Positions 11,786 through 20,620 of a stretch of DNA of 64,000 nt are shown one piece after another. Made by a program: the position numbers and the translations under genes. Each line of letters starts with the position of its first letter. Within the stretch, counting starts at the first letter, position 1. Origin of the DNA: Streptococcus sp. Marseille-Q5986 (lineage in GTDB: Bacteria > Bacillota > Bacilli > Lactobacillales > Streptococcaceae); assembly GCF_946902915.1 (NCBI RefSeq), contig NZ_CAMPPY010000001.1, positions 1 through 64,000 on the forward strand, in the 5' to 3' direction. A model generated the notes under the pieces. That model ran no database searches. It was given only the letters and a program-made list of their open reading frames with translations, and was not told the origin of the DNA.

Positions 11786-11825
11786 AAAAAGCTAGAGATT
11801 CCCAATTGCAGAACTCTAGCTTTTT
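11786..11825 (+). terminator. Strong terminator after stkP (probably bidirectional)
   Basis: AAAAAGCTAGAG and CTCTAGCTTTTT pair perfectly over 12 bases with a 16-base loop. The symmetry would also stop transcription of the insertion-sequence remnant arriving from the other side. Confidence 0.85.
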
Positions 11826-11829
11826 CATT

Positions 11830-13024
11830 TTAAGTCGTTCTCTTATTGTATTTTAGGAGCTTATTTGCCATAAGTACCAATCCCATGTCAATTCTCACTT
11901 GACGCATCCCTCTCAGATTACCTCTCTTGTACCCCAAACAAGCCTTTATCTGTCCAAAGACAGCGAAAATCTGTCTACCTTGGGGAGATAAAAGCGCCTG
12001 GCATTCTTTATTTTTTAAGTGCTGATAGCCTTCATTCATATACAGTCCCTTTTGAGGAGCTGATTCAGATTCATCAGCGTAGTAAACCTTGATTTCCTCT
12101 TGAAAGTCCGTCTCTGTTTTCTGATGTTTGATAGGGCGAAAACGATAACACCAGCCATCAGGATGTGTGTAGCTATCCTCCTTGCCATTATAGTACCAAT
12201 TCCCTAAGTTTCTAGCTGACTGTGTATCCCCTCTCTTCTGTCCCTTATCAAACATGGCATATTTCATCAGATGGTTCACCTCCTTTTCATCTAAACGAAG
12301 GAGGTTCTCTTCACTTCCATATCCAGCATCTACGACAACTGTCTTTAGGTCATGTGGATAGGTTTCAAGGAAGGGGAGAAGAGTCTTGGTATCTGTCGGA
12401 TTTGAGAAGACATCATAGTGAAGAAGAAATTGGTTTTCAGTAGCGATTTGAAGATGATAAGCAGCCTTGAGTGGGCCATTTTTCATATGGTCTTCTTTCA
12501 TCCGTATAAAAGTGGCATCTGGATCTGTTCTTGCAGTTTGACGGAAAACTTGTCCCTTGCCTTTTTCCACACGAAACGATACTTGTTGGCATTGGCTTCA
12601 ATCTTAGTCCCGTCAATACACAAACAATCTAAGGTCACTAACTCTTCCATTTTTAAACGAAGATTGAGGTCGATGAAAAGATCACGAATGAGTTCTTCCA
12701 TCCCTTCGGCGACACGAAAACGCTTGATGGTGCGATAGCTAACAACCAACTGCCCTGTTAGGTACTGCATGGCGAGATTTTCAATCATCATTTTTTCAAT
12801 TTTTCGAGCAGAGAAAATCCCTTGTGAAGAGGCAAATAAAAGAGTAGATACAAGCATTTTAGGGTGCTAAGACGGGCGAGCAGAGGCATGATAGAAGGAG
12901 GGAAAGGACTATCTTCCAAGGTATTCAGCACTTTTTCAATATCAAAGACGAGATGGTCTTGTGGCAAGAAAAAACGGATTTCTAGTGGTAAAGTTGTTTG
13001 ATTTGTGTTATAGTGAATATGCAT
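11830..13024 (-). pseudogene. Degenerate IS1182-family transposase remnant
   Basis: Read on the minus strand, the pieces form one transposase of the IS1182 type, as judged by family memory: an N-terminal MHIHYNTNQTTLPLEI block, an ARKIEKMMIENLAMQYLTGQLVVSYRTI block, LDCLCIDGTKIEAN (first catalytic Asp), and TVVDAGYGSEEN (second Asp). It is inactive for four visible reasons. A frameshift near 12896-12905 follows residue 50 or so, and an in-frame TAG lies just after it (near 12866). A deletion of the central region joins two segments at the repeat-like stretch 12513-12532, switching frame. Finally, the segment that should hold the catalytic Glu (between RQIFA and VFGQIK) is missing near 11960. 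I could not define terminal inverted repeats with confidence. Confidence 0.88.
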
Positions 13025-13087
13025 GAGATAGCCTTTCTAAATGGTGTATTGTGCAATTCTATTTTACCAAGACTATCGTAACCATGC

Positions 13088-13119
13088 AAAAAAGCAACGG
13101 CAAATCCGTTGCTTTTTTG
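13088..13119. terminator. Bidirectional hairpin terminator
   Basis: AAAAAAGCAACGG and CCGTTGCTTTTTT pair perfectly around a short CAAAT loop. It lies between the insertion-sequence remnant and the ThrE-type genes and may be the leftover 3' end of a gene that was once here. Confidence 0.75.
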
Positions 13120-13194
13120 GGATAAGAGACTATTGTCCTAGTTTTTTTCATTGATTTTTGTGATAAAATATAGGAAGCAGAAAAGGAGGAGAAA

Positions 13195-13953
13195 ATGGAC
13201 GAATCAAGAGAGTTGAATGCTGTTATTGATGTCATTATGTTAGCTGGAACCATTCTCTTAAAAAGCGGTTCGGAGATTTATCGGGTTGAGGACACCATGA
13301 TCCGTATCGCTCATTCACAGGGAATAGTGGATTGCAACGTTCTTGCCATGCCAGCAGCTATTTTCTTTTCTATTGAGAATACCAATATTTCTCGTATGAA
13401 ACGGGTAACTTCTTCCTCCTACAACATCGAAAAAGTCTGCGATGTGAACCAAGTATCACGGGAGTTTGTCGGAGGGCAGATTGATCTCTCTACAGCCTTT
13501 GAAAGGCTAAAGGAAATCAGAAATCAAGCTCTTCCTTATACCAAGTTCCAAGTGACTATTGCAGCAACTCTCAGTGCCCCTTTTTTCTCAATTATGTTCG
13601 GGGGGAATACCTATGATGCTTTTGGTGCAGCCATTGCGACCTTGCTTGGCTTTGCTTTCTCTCTCTATGTGGAGAAGTTTGTCCGCATTCCTTTTGTAAC
13701 CGCCTTTGCAGGGGCCTTTGTTTTTGGCTTGATTGCCCAGTTCTGGGTCCGCTATACAGGATTTCCTTCGACGGCAGACTTGATCATAGCGGGAGCCGTC
13801 ATGCCCTTTGTTCCGGGGATTGCTCTGACAAATGCAGTTCGGGATATTATGACCAACCATATCAACTCTGGTATGAGCAAGATGTTTGAATCCCTGCTCA
13901 TTACCCTCGCTTTAGGGGCCGGTACCTCCGTCGCTCTAGTTTTGATGACATAA
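13195..13953 (+). CDS. ThrE-type threonine/serine exporter, N-terminal subunit (DUF1212)
   Basis: The 252-residue protein matches the N-terminal half of the ThrE amino-acid exporter family: a soluble head (about 1-110) containing LLKSGSEIYRVEDTM, then five or so membrane helices from about 118 onward. In Corynebacterium ThrE is one protein; streptococci commonly split it into two adjacent genes, as here with the next gene one base downstream. A strong AAGGAGG site precedes the ATG, and an AT-rich -10-like element (TGATAAAAT, near 13161-13169) may drive the pair. Substrate is inferred from the family only. Confidence 0.85.
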   Translation: MDESRELNAVIDVIMLAGTILLKSGSEIYRVEDTMIRIAHSQGIVDCNVLAMPAAIFFSIENTNISRMKRVTSSSYNIEKVCDVNQVSREFVGGQIDLSTAFERLKEIRNQALPYTKFQVTIAATLSAPFFSIMFGGNTYDAFGAAIATLLGFAFSLYVEKFVRIPFVTAFAGAFVFGLIAQFWVRYTGFPSTADLIIAGAVMPFVPGIALTNAVRDIMTNHINSGMSKMFESLLITLALGAGTSVALVLMT

Positions 13954-13954
13954 G

Positions 13955-14410
13955 ATGACTCTAACAAGTATTTTACTCCAAGCAGTAGCGAGTTTACTCG
14001 CCATTATCACCTTTCTAATCGTACTGAATGTTCAACGCTCCATGCTCCTACCTGGTGGTGTTCTGGGAATGGGTGTCTGGCTCCTCTACCTCGTGCTCAA
14101 AGAACCAACCAATGTTATTGTTGCAACCTTTATTGCAGCAGTGGTTGGTTCTTGCATCAGCCAAATTTTAAGTATTGTCTATAAGACGCCAGCAGTGGTC
14201 TTTGTCTTGGCCATTCTTGCCCCCTTGGTGCCCGGCTATCTATCCTATAGAACGACAGCTTTCTTTGTGACAGGCGATTACAGCCATGCCCTTACCAGTG
14301 CAACGCTAGTAGTTATGTTGGCTCTGGTCATTTCTATCGGGATGGCAAGTGGAACAGTGATTCTAAAGCTTTATTACTATATCCGAAAACAGCGAGACAT
14401 ATCCTCCTAA
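13955..14410 (+). CDS. ThrE-type threonine/serine exporter, C-terminal subunit (DUF3815/ThrE_2)
   Basis: The 151-residue hydrophobic protein has about five predicted membrane segments and the conserved LAPLVPGYLSYRT block of the ThrE_2 family. It starts one base after the stop codon of the DUF1212 gene, with its ATG overlapping the preceding ribosome region, so the two are presumably made together and form one transporter. Length is typical for the split form. Confidence 0.83.
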   Translation: MTLTSILLQAVASLLAIITFLIVLNVQRSMLLPGGVLGMGVWLLYLVLKEPTNVIVATFIAAVVGSCISQILSIVYKTPAVVFVLAILAPLVPGYLSYRTTAFFVTGDYSHALTSATLVVMLALVISIGMASGTVILKLYYYIRKQRDISS

Positions 14411-14545
14411 TGCTGTCAAAGCAAAGACTTGGCTAAATTCCCAAACTAAGTTCCACTTCGGTCAAGAAAGTGGAAGTTACTTTGAGAAATTACCAATTTA
14501 AGAAAAACGAGCATTTTTTATAAAAGCCTTTACAAAAAAAAAAAG

Positions 14546-14593
14546 TGGTATAATTAATAAACAAGTAAAGACAAACGTTTTCGTAAAACGTTT
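14546..14593 (+). promoter_or_regulatory. ptsG promoter and 21-base operator-like palindrome
   Basis: An extended -10 (TGG then TATAAT at 14549-14554) is followed 18 bases later by a perfect inverted repeat: AAACGTTTT (14573-14581), CGT, AAAACGTTT (14585-14593). The arms resemble LacI/CcpA-family half sites and lie at or just after the expected transcript start, where a bound repressor would block initiation; they could instead form an RNA hairpin. Further upstream (14451-14475) an inverted repeat TTCCACTT/AAGTGGAA lacks a T run. Nothing else is visible in 14411-14620. Confidence 0.6.
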
Positions 14594-14620
14594 GCCTAAA
14601 TAAAAATAAAGGAGATTTGA

Positions 14621-16801
14621 ATGATGAAAGATACATTCAAAAATGTCTTGTCTTTCGAGTTTTGGCAGAAATTCGGTAAGGCTTTGATGGTGGTTATCGC
14701 GGTTATGCCGGCTGCTGGTTTGATGATTTCAATCGGTAAGTCTATCGTGATGATTAACCCAACCTTTGCACCACTTGTAATCACAGGTGGAATTCTTGAG
14801 CAAATCGGTTGGGGGGTTATCGGTAACCTTCACATTTTGTTTGCCCTAGCCATTGGAGGAAGCTGGGCTAAAGAACGTGCTGGTGGTGCTTTTGCCGCTG
14901 GTCTTGCCTTCATATTGATTAACCGTATCACTGGTACAATCTTTGGTGTATCAGGCGATATGTTGAAAAATCCAGATGCTATGGTAACTACTCTCTTTGG
15001 TGGTTCAATCAAAGTTGCTGATTACTTTATCAGTGTTCTTGAGGCTCCAGCCTTGAACATGGGTGTATTCGTAGGGATCATCTCAGGTTTTGTAGGGGCA
15101 ACTGCTTACAACAAATACTACAACTTCCGTAAACTTCCTGATGCACTTTCATTCTTCAACGGGAAACGTTTCGTACCATTTGTAGTTATTCTTCGTTCAG
15201 CGATTGCTGCGATTCTACTTGCTGCCTTCTGGCCAGTAGTTCAAACAGGTATCAATAACTTTGGTATCTGGATTGCCAACTCACAAGAAACTGCTCCAAT
15301 CCTTGCACCATTCTTGTATGGTACTTTGGAACGGTTGCTCTTGCCATTTGGTCTTCACCACATGTTGACAATCCCAATGAACTACACAGCTCTTGGTGGT
15401 ACTTATGACATTTTAACTGGTGCAGCTAAAGGTACTCAAGTATTCGGTCAAGACCCACTATGGCTTGCATGGGTAACAGACCTTGTAAACCTTAAAGGTA
15501 CTGATGCTAGTCAATACCAACACTTGTTAGATACAGTACATCCAGCTCGTTTCAAAGTTGGACAAATGATCGGTTCATTCGGTATCTTGATGGGTGTGAT
15601 TGTGGCTATCTACCGTAATGTCGATGCTGACAAGAAACACAAATACAAAGGTATGATGATTGCAACAGCTCTTGCAACATTCTTGACAGGGGTTACTGAA
15701 CCAATCGAATACATGTTCATGTTCATCGCAACACCTATGTATCTTGTTTACTCACTTGTTCAAGGTGCTGCCTTCGCTATGGCTGACGTTGTAAACCTAC
15801 GTATGCACTCATTCGGTTCAATCGAGTTCTTGACTCGGACACCTATTGCAATCAGTGCTGGTATCGGTATGGATATCATTAACTTCGTTTGGGTAACTGT
15901 TCTCTTTGCCGTAATCATGTACTTTATTGCAAACTTCATGATTCAAAAATTCAACTACGCAACTCCAGGGCGTAACGGAAACTACGAAACTGCTGAAGGT
16001 TCAGAAGAAGCTAGCAGTGAAGTGAAAGTTGCAGCAGGTTCTCAAGCTGTAAATATTATCAACCTTCTTGGTGGACGTGCAAACATCGTTGATGTTGACG
16101 CATGTATGACTCGTCTTCGTGTAACTGTTAAAGATGCAGATTGCGTTGGTACTGAGGAACAATGGAAAGCTGAAGGAGCTATGGGTCTTGTTATGAAAGG
16201 ACAAGGTGTCCAAGCTATCTACGGACCAAAAGCTGACGTATTGAAATCTGATATCCAAGATATTCTTGACTCAGGTGAAATCATTCCTGAAACTCTTCCA
16301 AGCCAAATGACAGAAGCACAACAAAACACGGTTCACTTCAAAGGTCTTACTGAGGAAGTTTACTCAGTAGCAGACGGTCAAGTTGTTGCTTTGGAACAAG
16401 TAAAAGATCCAGTATTTGCTCAAAAAATGATGGGTGATGGATTTGCAGTAGAGCCTGCAAATGGAAATATTGTATCTCCAGTTACAGGTACTGTATCAAG
16501 CATCTTCCCTACAAAACATGCTCTTGGTCTAGTGACTGAAGCAGGTCTTGAAGTGCTTGTTCACATTGGTTTGGACACAGTAAGTCTTGAAGGAAAACCA
16601 TTTACCGTTCATGTTGCGGAAGGACAAAAAGTTGCAGCAGGTAATCTTCTTGTTACAGCTGACTTGGATGCTATTCGTGCAGCGGGTCGTGAAACTTCAA
16701 CAGTCGTTGTCTTCACAAATGGTGACGCAATTAAATCAGTTAAATTAGAACAAACAGGTTCTCTTGCAGCTAAAACAGCAGTTGCTAAAGTAGAATTGTA
16801 A
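14621..16801 (+). CDS. ptsG: Glucose-type PTS transporter, fused EIICBA
   Basis: This 726-residue membrane protein takes up and phosphorylates glucose using phosphate from HPr. The order is IIC (about 1-430, with many membrane helices and the HHMLTIPMNY and GVTEPIEYMFMF blocks), IIB (about 465-550, phosphocysteine C495 in DACMTRLRV) and IIA (about 590-726, phosphohistidine H648 in VHIGLDTVSLEG). Substrate is inferred from similarity to streptococcal glucose EIICBA proteins; related glucosides are possible. It is a single-gene unit with its own promoter and a terminator, next to the palindrome described above. Confidence 0.92.
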   Translation: MMKDTFKNVLSFEFWQKFGKALMVVIAVMPAAGLMISIGKSIVMINPTFAPLVITGGILEQIGWGVIGNLHILFALAIGGSWAKERAGGAFAAGLAFILINRITGTIFGVSGDMLKNPDAMVTTLFGGSIKVADYFISVLEAPALNMGVFVGIISGFVGATAYNKYYNFRKLPDALSFFNGKRFVPFVVILRSAIAAILLAAFWPVVQTGINNFGIWIANSQETAPILAPFLYGTLERLLLPFGLHHMLTIPMNYTALGGTYDILTGAAKGTQVFGQDPLWLAWVTDLVNLKGTDASQYQHLLDTVHPARFKVGQMIGSFGILMGVIVAIYRNVDADKKHKYKGMMIATALATFLTGVTEPIEYMFMFIATPMYLVYSLVQGAAFAMADVVNLRMHSFGSIEFLTRTPIAISAGIGMDIINFVWVTVLFAVIMYFIANFMIQKFNYATPGRNGNYETAEGSEEASSEVKVAAGSQAVNIINLLGGRANIVDVDACMTRLRVTVKDADCVGTEEQWKAEGAMGLVMKGQGVQAIYGPKADVLKSDIQDILDSGEIIPETLPSQMTEAQQNTVHFKGLTEEVYSVADGQVVALEQVKDPVFAQKMMGDGFAVEPANGNIVSPVTGTVSSIFPTKHALGLVTEAGLEVLVHIGLDTVSLEGKPFTVHVAEGQKVAAGNLLVTADLDAIRAAGRETSTVVVFTNGDAIKSVKLEQTGSLAAKTAVAKVEL

Positions 16802-16808
16802 TATACTT

Positions 16809-16840
16809 GAGGTTGGAAACTGTTTTCCAACCTCTTGTTT
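16809..16840 (+). terminator. Terminator after ptsG
   Basis: GAGGTTGGAAA pairs with TTTCCAACCTC across a four-base loop, followed by a short T-rich stretch. The T run is interrupted by a G, so some read-through into the next gene is likely. Confidence 0.75.
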
Positions 16841-16852
16841 TAGGAGAAAAGC

Positions 16853-17668
16853 ATGAAATTTTTAACACTCAATACTCATAGCTGGATGGAAAAAGAAGCT
16901 GAGAAAAAATTCCAGCTTTTACTTGAAGATATTCTTGAAAAGGACTATGATTTGATTTGTTTCCAAGAAATCAATCAGGAGAACACTTCGCCAGAGGTGG
17001 AGGTTAACGACTTTTATCAAGTATTGCCAGCAGCAGAGCCTATTCATCAAGACCATTATGTTAGACTCTTGGTTGAAAAGTTGTCTGAGAAAGGGAAAGA
17101 TTACTACTGGACTTGGGCCTATAACCATATCGGTTATGACCGTTACCATGAAGGTGTTGCTATCTTGTCTAAAACACCGATTGAAGCCAGAGAAATTTTG
17201 GTTTCAGATGTGGATGATCCAACAGACTATCATACTCGCCGTGTTGCCTTGGCTGAAACTGTAGTTGCTGGTAAGGAGCTTGCAGTTGCTAGTGTTCACC
17301 TTTCTTGGTGGGATAAAGGGTTCCAAGAAGAATGGGCACGATTTGAGGCTGTCTTGAAAGAATTGAGCAAGCCACTTTTACTAGCTGGAGATTTCAACAA
17401 TCCGGCTGGACAGGAAGGCTACCAAGCTATTTTAGCTAGTCCATTAGGCTTACAAGACGCCTTTGAAGTTGCTCAAGAGAAAAGTGGTAGCTATACGGTT
17501 CCACCAGAAATTGATGGCTGGAAGGGGAATACAGAACCCCTTCGAATTGACTATGTTTTTACTACCAAGGAGTTAGCGGTGGAAAGTTTACATGTCGTAT
17601 TTGATGGTAATAAGAGTCCACAAGTGAGTGATCACTATGGCTTGAATGCTCTTTTAAACTGGAAATAA
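16853..17668 (+). CDS. Endonuclease/exonuclease/phosphatase-fold hydrolase
   Basis: The 271-residue protein has the DNase I-like fold signature: N-terminal LTLNTHSW, metal-ligand glutamate in CFQEIN (about 39-44), the GDFNNPAG block (about 181) and a C-terminal SDHYG motif. No signal peptide or membrane segment is seen, so it acts in the cytoplasm. The family covers nucleases, phosphoinositide-type phosphatases and sphingomyelinases, and the sequence does not tell which. It sits 12 bases beyond the ptsG terminator with a TAGGAG ribosome site and may be expressed by read-through. Confidence 0.8.
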   Translation: MKFLTLNTHSWMEKEAEKKFQLLLEDILEKDYDLICFQEINQENTSPEVEVNDFYQVLPAAEPIHQDHYVRLLVEKLSEKGKDYYWTWAYNHIGYDRYHEGVAILSKTPIEAREILVSDVDDPTDYHTRRVALAETVVAGKELAVASVHLSWWDKGFQEEWARFEAVLKELSKPLLLAGDFNNPAGQEGYQAILASPLGLQDAFEVAQEKSGSYTVPPEIDGWKGNTEPLRIDYVFTTKELAVESLHVVFDGNKSPQVSDHYGLNALLNWK

Positions 17669-17677
17669 AGATTGAAA

Positions 17678-17709
17678 AGAGGTTGGAATCGCGAAGGTCC
17701 AGCCTTTTT
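17678..17709 (+). terminator. Terminator after the EEP-fold gene
   Basis: GGTTGGA (17681-17687) pairs with TCCAGCC (17698-17704) and is followed by five T residues. Confidence 0.65.
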
Positions 17710-17772
17710 CTGACTAGAAAAGGTATTGGAAATAGCCTAAATAAGTGAGACTACTGAAATGAAATAAAATAT

Positions 17773-17780
17773 GGTATAAT
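17773..17780 (+). promoter_or_regulatory. Extended -10 promoter of the helicase gene
   Basis: TGG followed by TATAAT (17775-17780) lies 28 bases before the start codon. No convincing -35 box is present, which is common for extended -10 promoters. Confidence 0.6.
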
Positions 17781-17808
17781 CGATAGGATAGATAGAATCG
17801 AGGATATT

Positions 17809-19152
17809 ATGTCATTTACGAAATTTCAATTTAAGAACTATATTAGAGAAGCCTTGGAGGAGTTAAAATTTACAGCTCCAACAGAGGTGCAGGATAAGTT
17901 GATTCCTATTGTTTTGGCAGGTCGTGACCTAGTCGGTGAATCAAAAACAGGTTCGGGTAAGACTCATACTTTCTTGTTACCGATTTTTCAACAATTAGAT
18001 GAAGCTAGCGATAGTGTGCAAGCGATCATTACTGCTCCAAGTCGTGAGTTGGCTACTCAGATCTACCAAGCAGTCCGTCAAATCGCTGCCCACTCTGAAG
18101 TGGAAGTTCGTGTGGTTAATTATGTGGGTGGTACGGATAAGGCGCGCCAGATTGAGAAATTGGCAAGCAATCAGCCTCATATTGTTATTGGAACACCAGG
18201 CCGTATCTACGACTTGGTTAAATCCGGTGATTTGGCTATTCACAAGGCCAAGACCTTTGTGGTCGATGAGGCAGACATGACCTTGGATATGGGATTCTTG
18301 GAGACGGTTGATAAGATTGCTGGCAGCCTTCCAAAAGACCTGCAATTCATGGTCTTCTCAGCGACTATTCCACAAAAGTTGCAACCATTCTTGAAAAAAT
18401 ACTTGTCAAATCCTGTCATGGAGAAAATCAAGACCAAGACAGTCATCTCAGATACGATTGATAATTGGTTGATTTCGACTAAGGGTCGTGACAAGAATAC
18501 TCAGATTTATGAATTGACTCAATTGATGCAGCCTTATTTGGCAATGATTTTCGTCAATACTAAGACACGTGCTGATGAATTGCATGCCTACTTGACTGCT
18601 CAAGGATTGAAGGTAGCAAAGATTCATGGAGAGATTGCTCCTCGTGAACGCAAGCGGATCATGAATCAGGTGAAAAATCTGGATTTTGAGTACATTGTCG
18701 CAACGGACTTGGCAGCGCGTGGAATTGACATTGAAGGTGTCAGCCATGTTATCAATGATGCCATTCCGCAAGACTTGTCCTTCTTTGTACACCGAGTTGG
18801 ACGGACTGGGCGCAACGGTCTACCTGGTACAGCTATTACCCTTTACCAGCCAAGTGATGACTCGGATATCCGTGAGTTGGAGAAATTAGGGATCAAGTTT
18901 AATCCTAAGATGGTCAAAGACGGAGAGTTTCAAGATACCTACGACCGTGATCGTCGTGCTAATCGTGAAAAGAAGCAGGATAAACTTGATATTGAAATGA
19001 TTGGCTTGGTCAAAAAGAAAAAGAAAAAAGTCAAACCGGGCTATAAGAAGAAGATTCAATGGGCGGTTGATGAAAAACGTCGTAAAACAAAGCGTGCGGA
19101 AAATCGTGCTCGCGGTCGTGCAGAGCGAAAAGCTAAACGCCAAACATTTTAA
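17809..19152 (+). CDS. cshB: DEAD-box RNA helicase, CshB-like
   Basis: The 447-residue protein is an ATP-dependent RNA helicase. Motif I GSGKT is at 48-52, DEAD at 153-156, SAT follows about 30 residues later, and HRVGRTGRNG marks motif VI. The N-terminal Q-motif region (YIREALEELKFTAPTEVQ) resembles Bacillus CshB more than CshA. The last 80 residues are strongly basic, with runs of Lys and Arg, suited to binding structured RNA. Likely roles are ribosome assembly or cold adaptation, inferred from the family. It forms its own transcription unit with a promoter and terminator. Confidence 0.88.
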   Translation: MSFTKFQFKNYIREALEELKFTAPTEVQDKLIPIVLAGRDLVGESKTGSGKTHTFLLPIFQQLDEASDSVQAIITAPSRELATQIYQAVRQIAAHSEVEVRVVNYVGGTDKARQIEKLASNQPHIVIGTPGRIYDLVKSGDLAIHKAKTFVVDEADMTLDMGFLETVDKIAGSLPKDLQFMVFSATIPQKLQPFLKKYLSNPVMEKIKTKTVISDTIDNWLISTKGRDKNTQIYELTQLMQPYLAMIFVNTKTRADELHAYLTAQGLKVAKIHGEIAPRERKRIMNQVKNLDFEYIVATDLAARGIDIEGVSHVINDAIPQDLSFFVHRVGRTGRNGLPGTAITLYQPSDDSDIRELEKLGIKFNPKMVKDGEFQDTYDRDRRANREKKQDKLDIEMIGLVKKKKKKVKPGYKKKIQWAVDEKRRKTKRAENRARGRAERKAKRQTF

Positions 19153-19156
19153 GAAC

Positions 19157-19184
19157 AAAATTGGAGCTGAATGGCTCCTTTTTG
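19157..19184 (+). terminator. Terminator after cshB
   Basis: GGAGC and GCTCC pair around a TGAATG loop and are followed by five T residues. Confidence 0.7.
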
Positions 19185-19233
19185 TAACGTTATTTTATAA
19201 GTTATCGAAAAGAATGCAAAAATGAGTAAAAAG

Positions 19234-19242
19234 TGGTATAAT
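19234..19242 (+). promoter_or_regulatory. Extended -10 promoter of metK
   Basis: TGG plus TATAAT (19237-19242) lies about 14 bases upstream of the riboswitch, so the transcript would begin just before the riboswitch aptamer. Confidence 0.65.
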
Positions 19243-19255
19243 GATAAGGTTATAT

Positions 19256-19327
19256 AGTCCCGATAAGATGGTAGAAATTTCTATCAGTACTTTGTAACTC
19301 TATAACAATATTTTTTAAGGGGGGACA
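19256..19327 (+). promoter_or_regulatory. SMK box (SAM-III) riboswitch controlling metK translation
   Basis: The leader contains the SMK-box landmarks in order: AGTCCCGAT near its 5' end, a GATGG...CTATC stem region, the conserved CTTTGTAACT segment, and a G-rich ribosome site GGGGGGAC (19319-19326) immediately before metK. The GTCCC of the 5' part can pair with the GGGAC of the ribosome site. In the established mechanism, S-adenosylmethionine stabilises that pairing and blocks ribosome binding, so SAM shuts down its own synthetase. The assignment rests on remembered similarity to the Enterococcus SMK box. Confidence 0.88.
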
Positions 19328-19332
19328 TTTTT

Positions 19333-20523
19333 ATGTCAGAACGTAAATTATTCACGTCTGAATCTGTATCTGAGGGGCATCCAGATAAGATTGCAGACCA
19401 AATTTCAGATGCGATTTTGGATGCTATTTTAGCAAAGGATCCAGAGGCGCATGTTGCTGCTGAGACAGCTGTATACACTGGTTCTGTCCACGTTTTTGGT
19501 GAAATTTCTACAAATGCTTATGTAGATATCAACCGTGTGGTTCGTGATACCATTGCAGAGATTGGTTATACGAATGCAGAATATGGTTTTTCTGCGGAAA
19601 CAGTTGGAGTTCATCCATCGCTTGTTGAGCAGTCGCCGGATATTGCCCAAGGTGTTAACGAAGCCTTGGAAGTCCGTGGAAATGCGGATCAAGATCCGCT
19701 TGATTTGATTGGAGCTGGAGATCAAGGTCTCATGTTTGGATTTGCAGTGGATGAAACAGAAGAACTCATGCCATTGCCAATCTCACTCAGCCACAAGCTG
19801 GTTCGTCGTTTGGCAGAACTTCGTAAGTCTGGTGAAATCAGCTATCTTCGCCCAGATGCCAAATCACAAGTTACGGTTGAGTACGATGAAAATGATCGTC
19901 CAGTACGTGTGGACACAGTCGTTATTTCAACTCAGCACGACCCAGAAGCTACTAATGAACAAATCCACAAAGATGTGATTGACAAGGTCATCAAAGAGGT
20001 TATTCCAGCTTCTTATTTAGATGAGCAAACAAAATTCTTCATCAATCCGACTGGCCGCTTTGTAATCGGTGGACCTCAAGGAGACTCAGGTTTGACTGGT
20101 CGTAAGATCATCGTGGATACGTATGGTGGCTATTCTCGTCATGGTGGCGGAGCCTTTTCTGGTAAGGATGCGACGAAGGTGGATCGTTCAGCCTCTTATG
20201 CGGCTCGCTACATTGCCAAGAATATCGTGGCAGCAGGTCTTGCTAAGAAAGTAGAAGTACAATTGGCCTATGCCATCGGTGTGGCGCAGCCTGTCTCTGT
20301 TCGCATCGATACTTTCGGTACAGGAACTGTAGCTGAAAGCCAACTTGAAAAAGCAGCGCGTCAAATCTTCGACCTTCGCCCTGCAGGAATTATCCAAATG
20401 CTGGATCTTAAACGTCCAATTTACCGTCAAACAGCGGCTTATGGACACATGGGACGTACAGATATTGACCTTCCATGGGAACGTTTGGATAAAGTAGATG
20501 CTTTGAAAGAAACTGTGAAATAA
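19333..20523 (+). CDS. metK: S-adenosylmethionine synthetase
   Basis: MetK makes S-adenosylmethionine from methionine and ATP. The 396-residue protein has the N-terminal ATP-binding [11 protein letters not shown] block (13-23), the [10 protein letters not shown] signature and [11 protein letters not shown] in the central domain. The ATG is eight bases after the G-rich ribosome site that forms part of the SMK box, so start choice is secure. It is likely monocistronic; a weak hairpin follows. Confidence 0.97.
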   Translation: MSERKLFTSESVSEGHPDKIADQISDAILDAILAKDPEAHVAAETAVYTGSVHVFGEISTNAYVDINRVVRDTIAEIGYTNAEYGFSAETVGVHPSLVEQSPDIAQGVNEALEVRGNADQDPLDLIGAGDQGLMFGFAVDETEELMPLPISLSHKLVRRLAELRKSGEISYLRPDAKSQVTVEYDENDRPVRVDTVVISTQHDPEATNEQIHKDVIDKVIKEVIPASYLDEQTKFFINPTGRFVIGGPQGDSGLTGRKIIVDTYGGYSRHGGGAFSGKDATKVDRSASYAARYIAKNIVAAGLAKKVEVQLAYAIGVAQPVSVRIDTFGTGTVAESQLEKAARQIFDLRPAGIIQMLDLKRPIYRQTAAYGHMGRTDIDLPWERLDKVDALKETVK

Positions 20524-20528
20524 AAATA

Positions 20529-20560
20529 AAAGGCTCTTTGTCAAGTATATCAAGGGCTTT
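20529..20560 (+). repeat. Imperfect hairpin containing an ISL3-end-like motif
   Basis: AAAGGCTCTTTG can pair imperfectly with CAAGGGCTTT and could act as a weak terminator for metK, though no T run follows. The core GGCTCTTTGTCAA (from 20532) resembles the terminal inverted repeat I remember for ISL3-family insertion sequences; a related copy lies at 28264. Confidence 0.45.
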
Positions 20561-20620
20561 AAGTAAAAAAGAAATAAGACAGTAGCTATAAAAAATATTT
20601 TCAAAAATATCAGAAAACAC

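Noticed and set aside
12222-12738. Plus-strand open frames within the insertion sequence
   Set aside because: They are antisense to the transposase remnant and have no family features.
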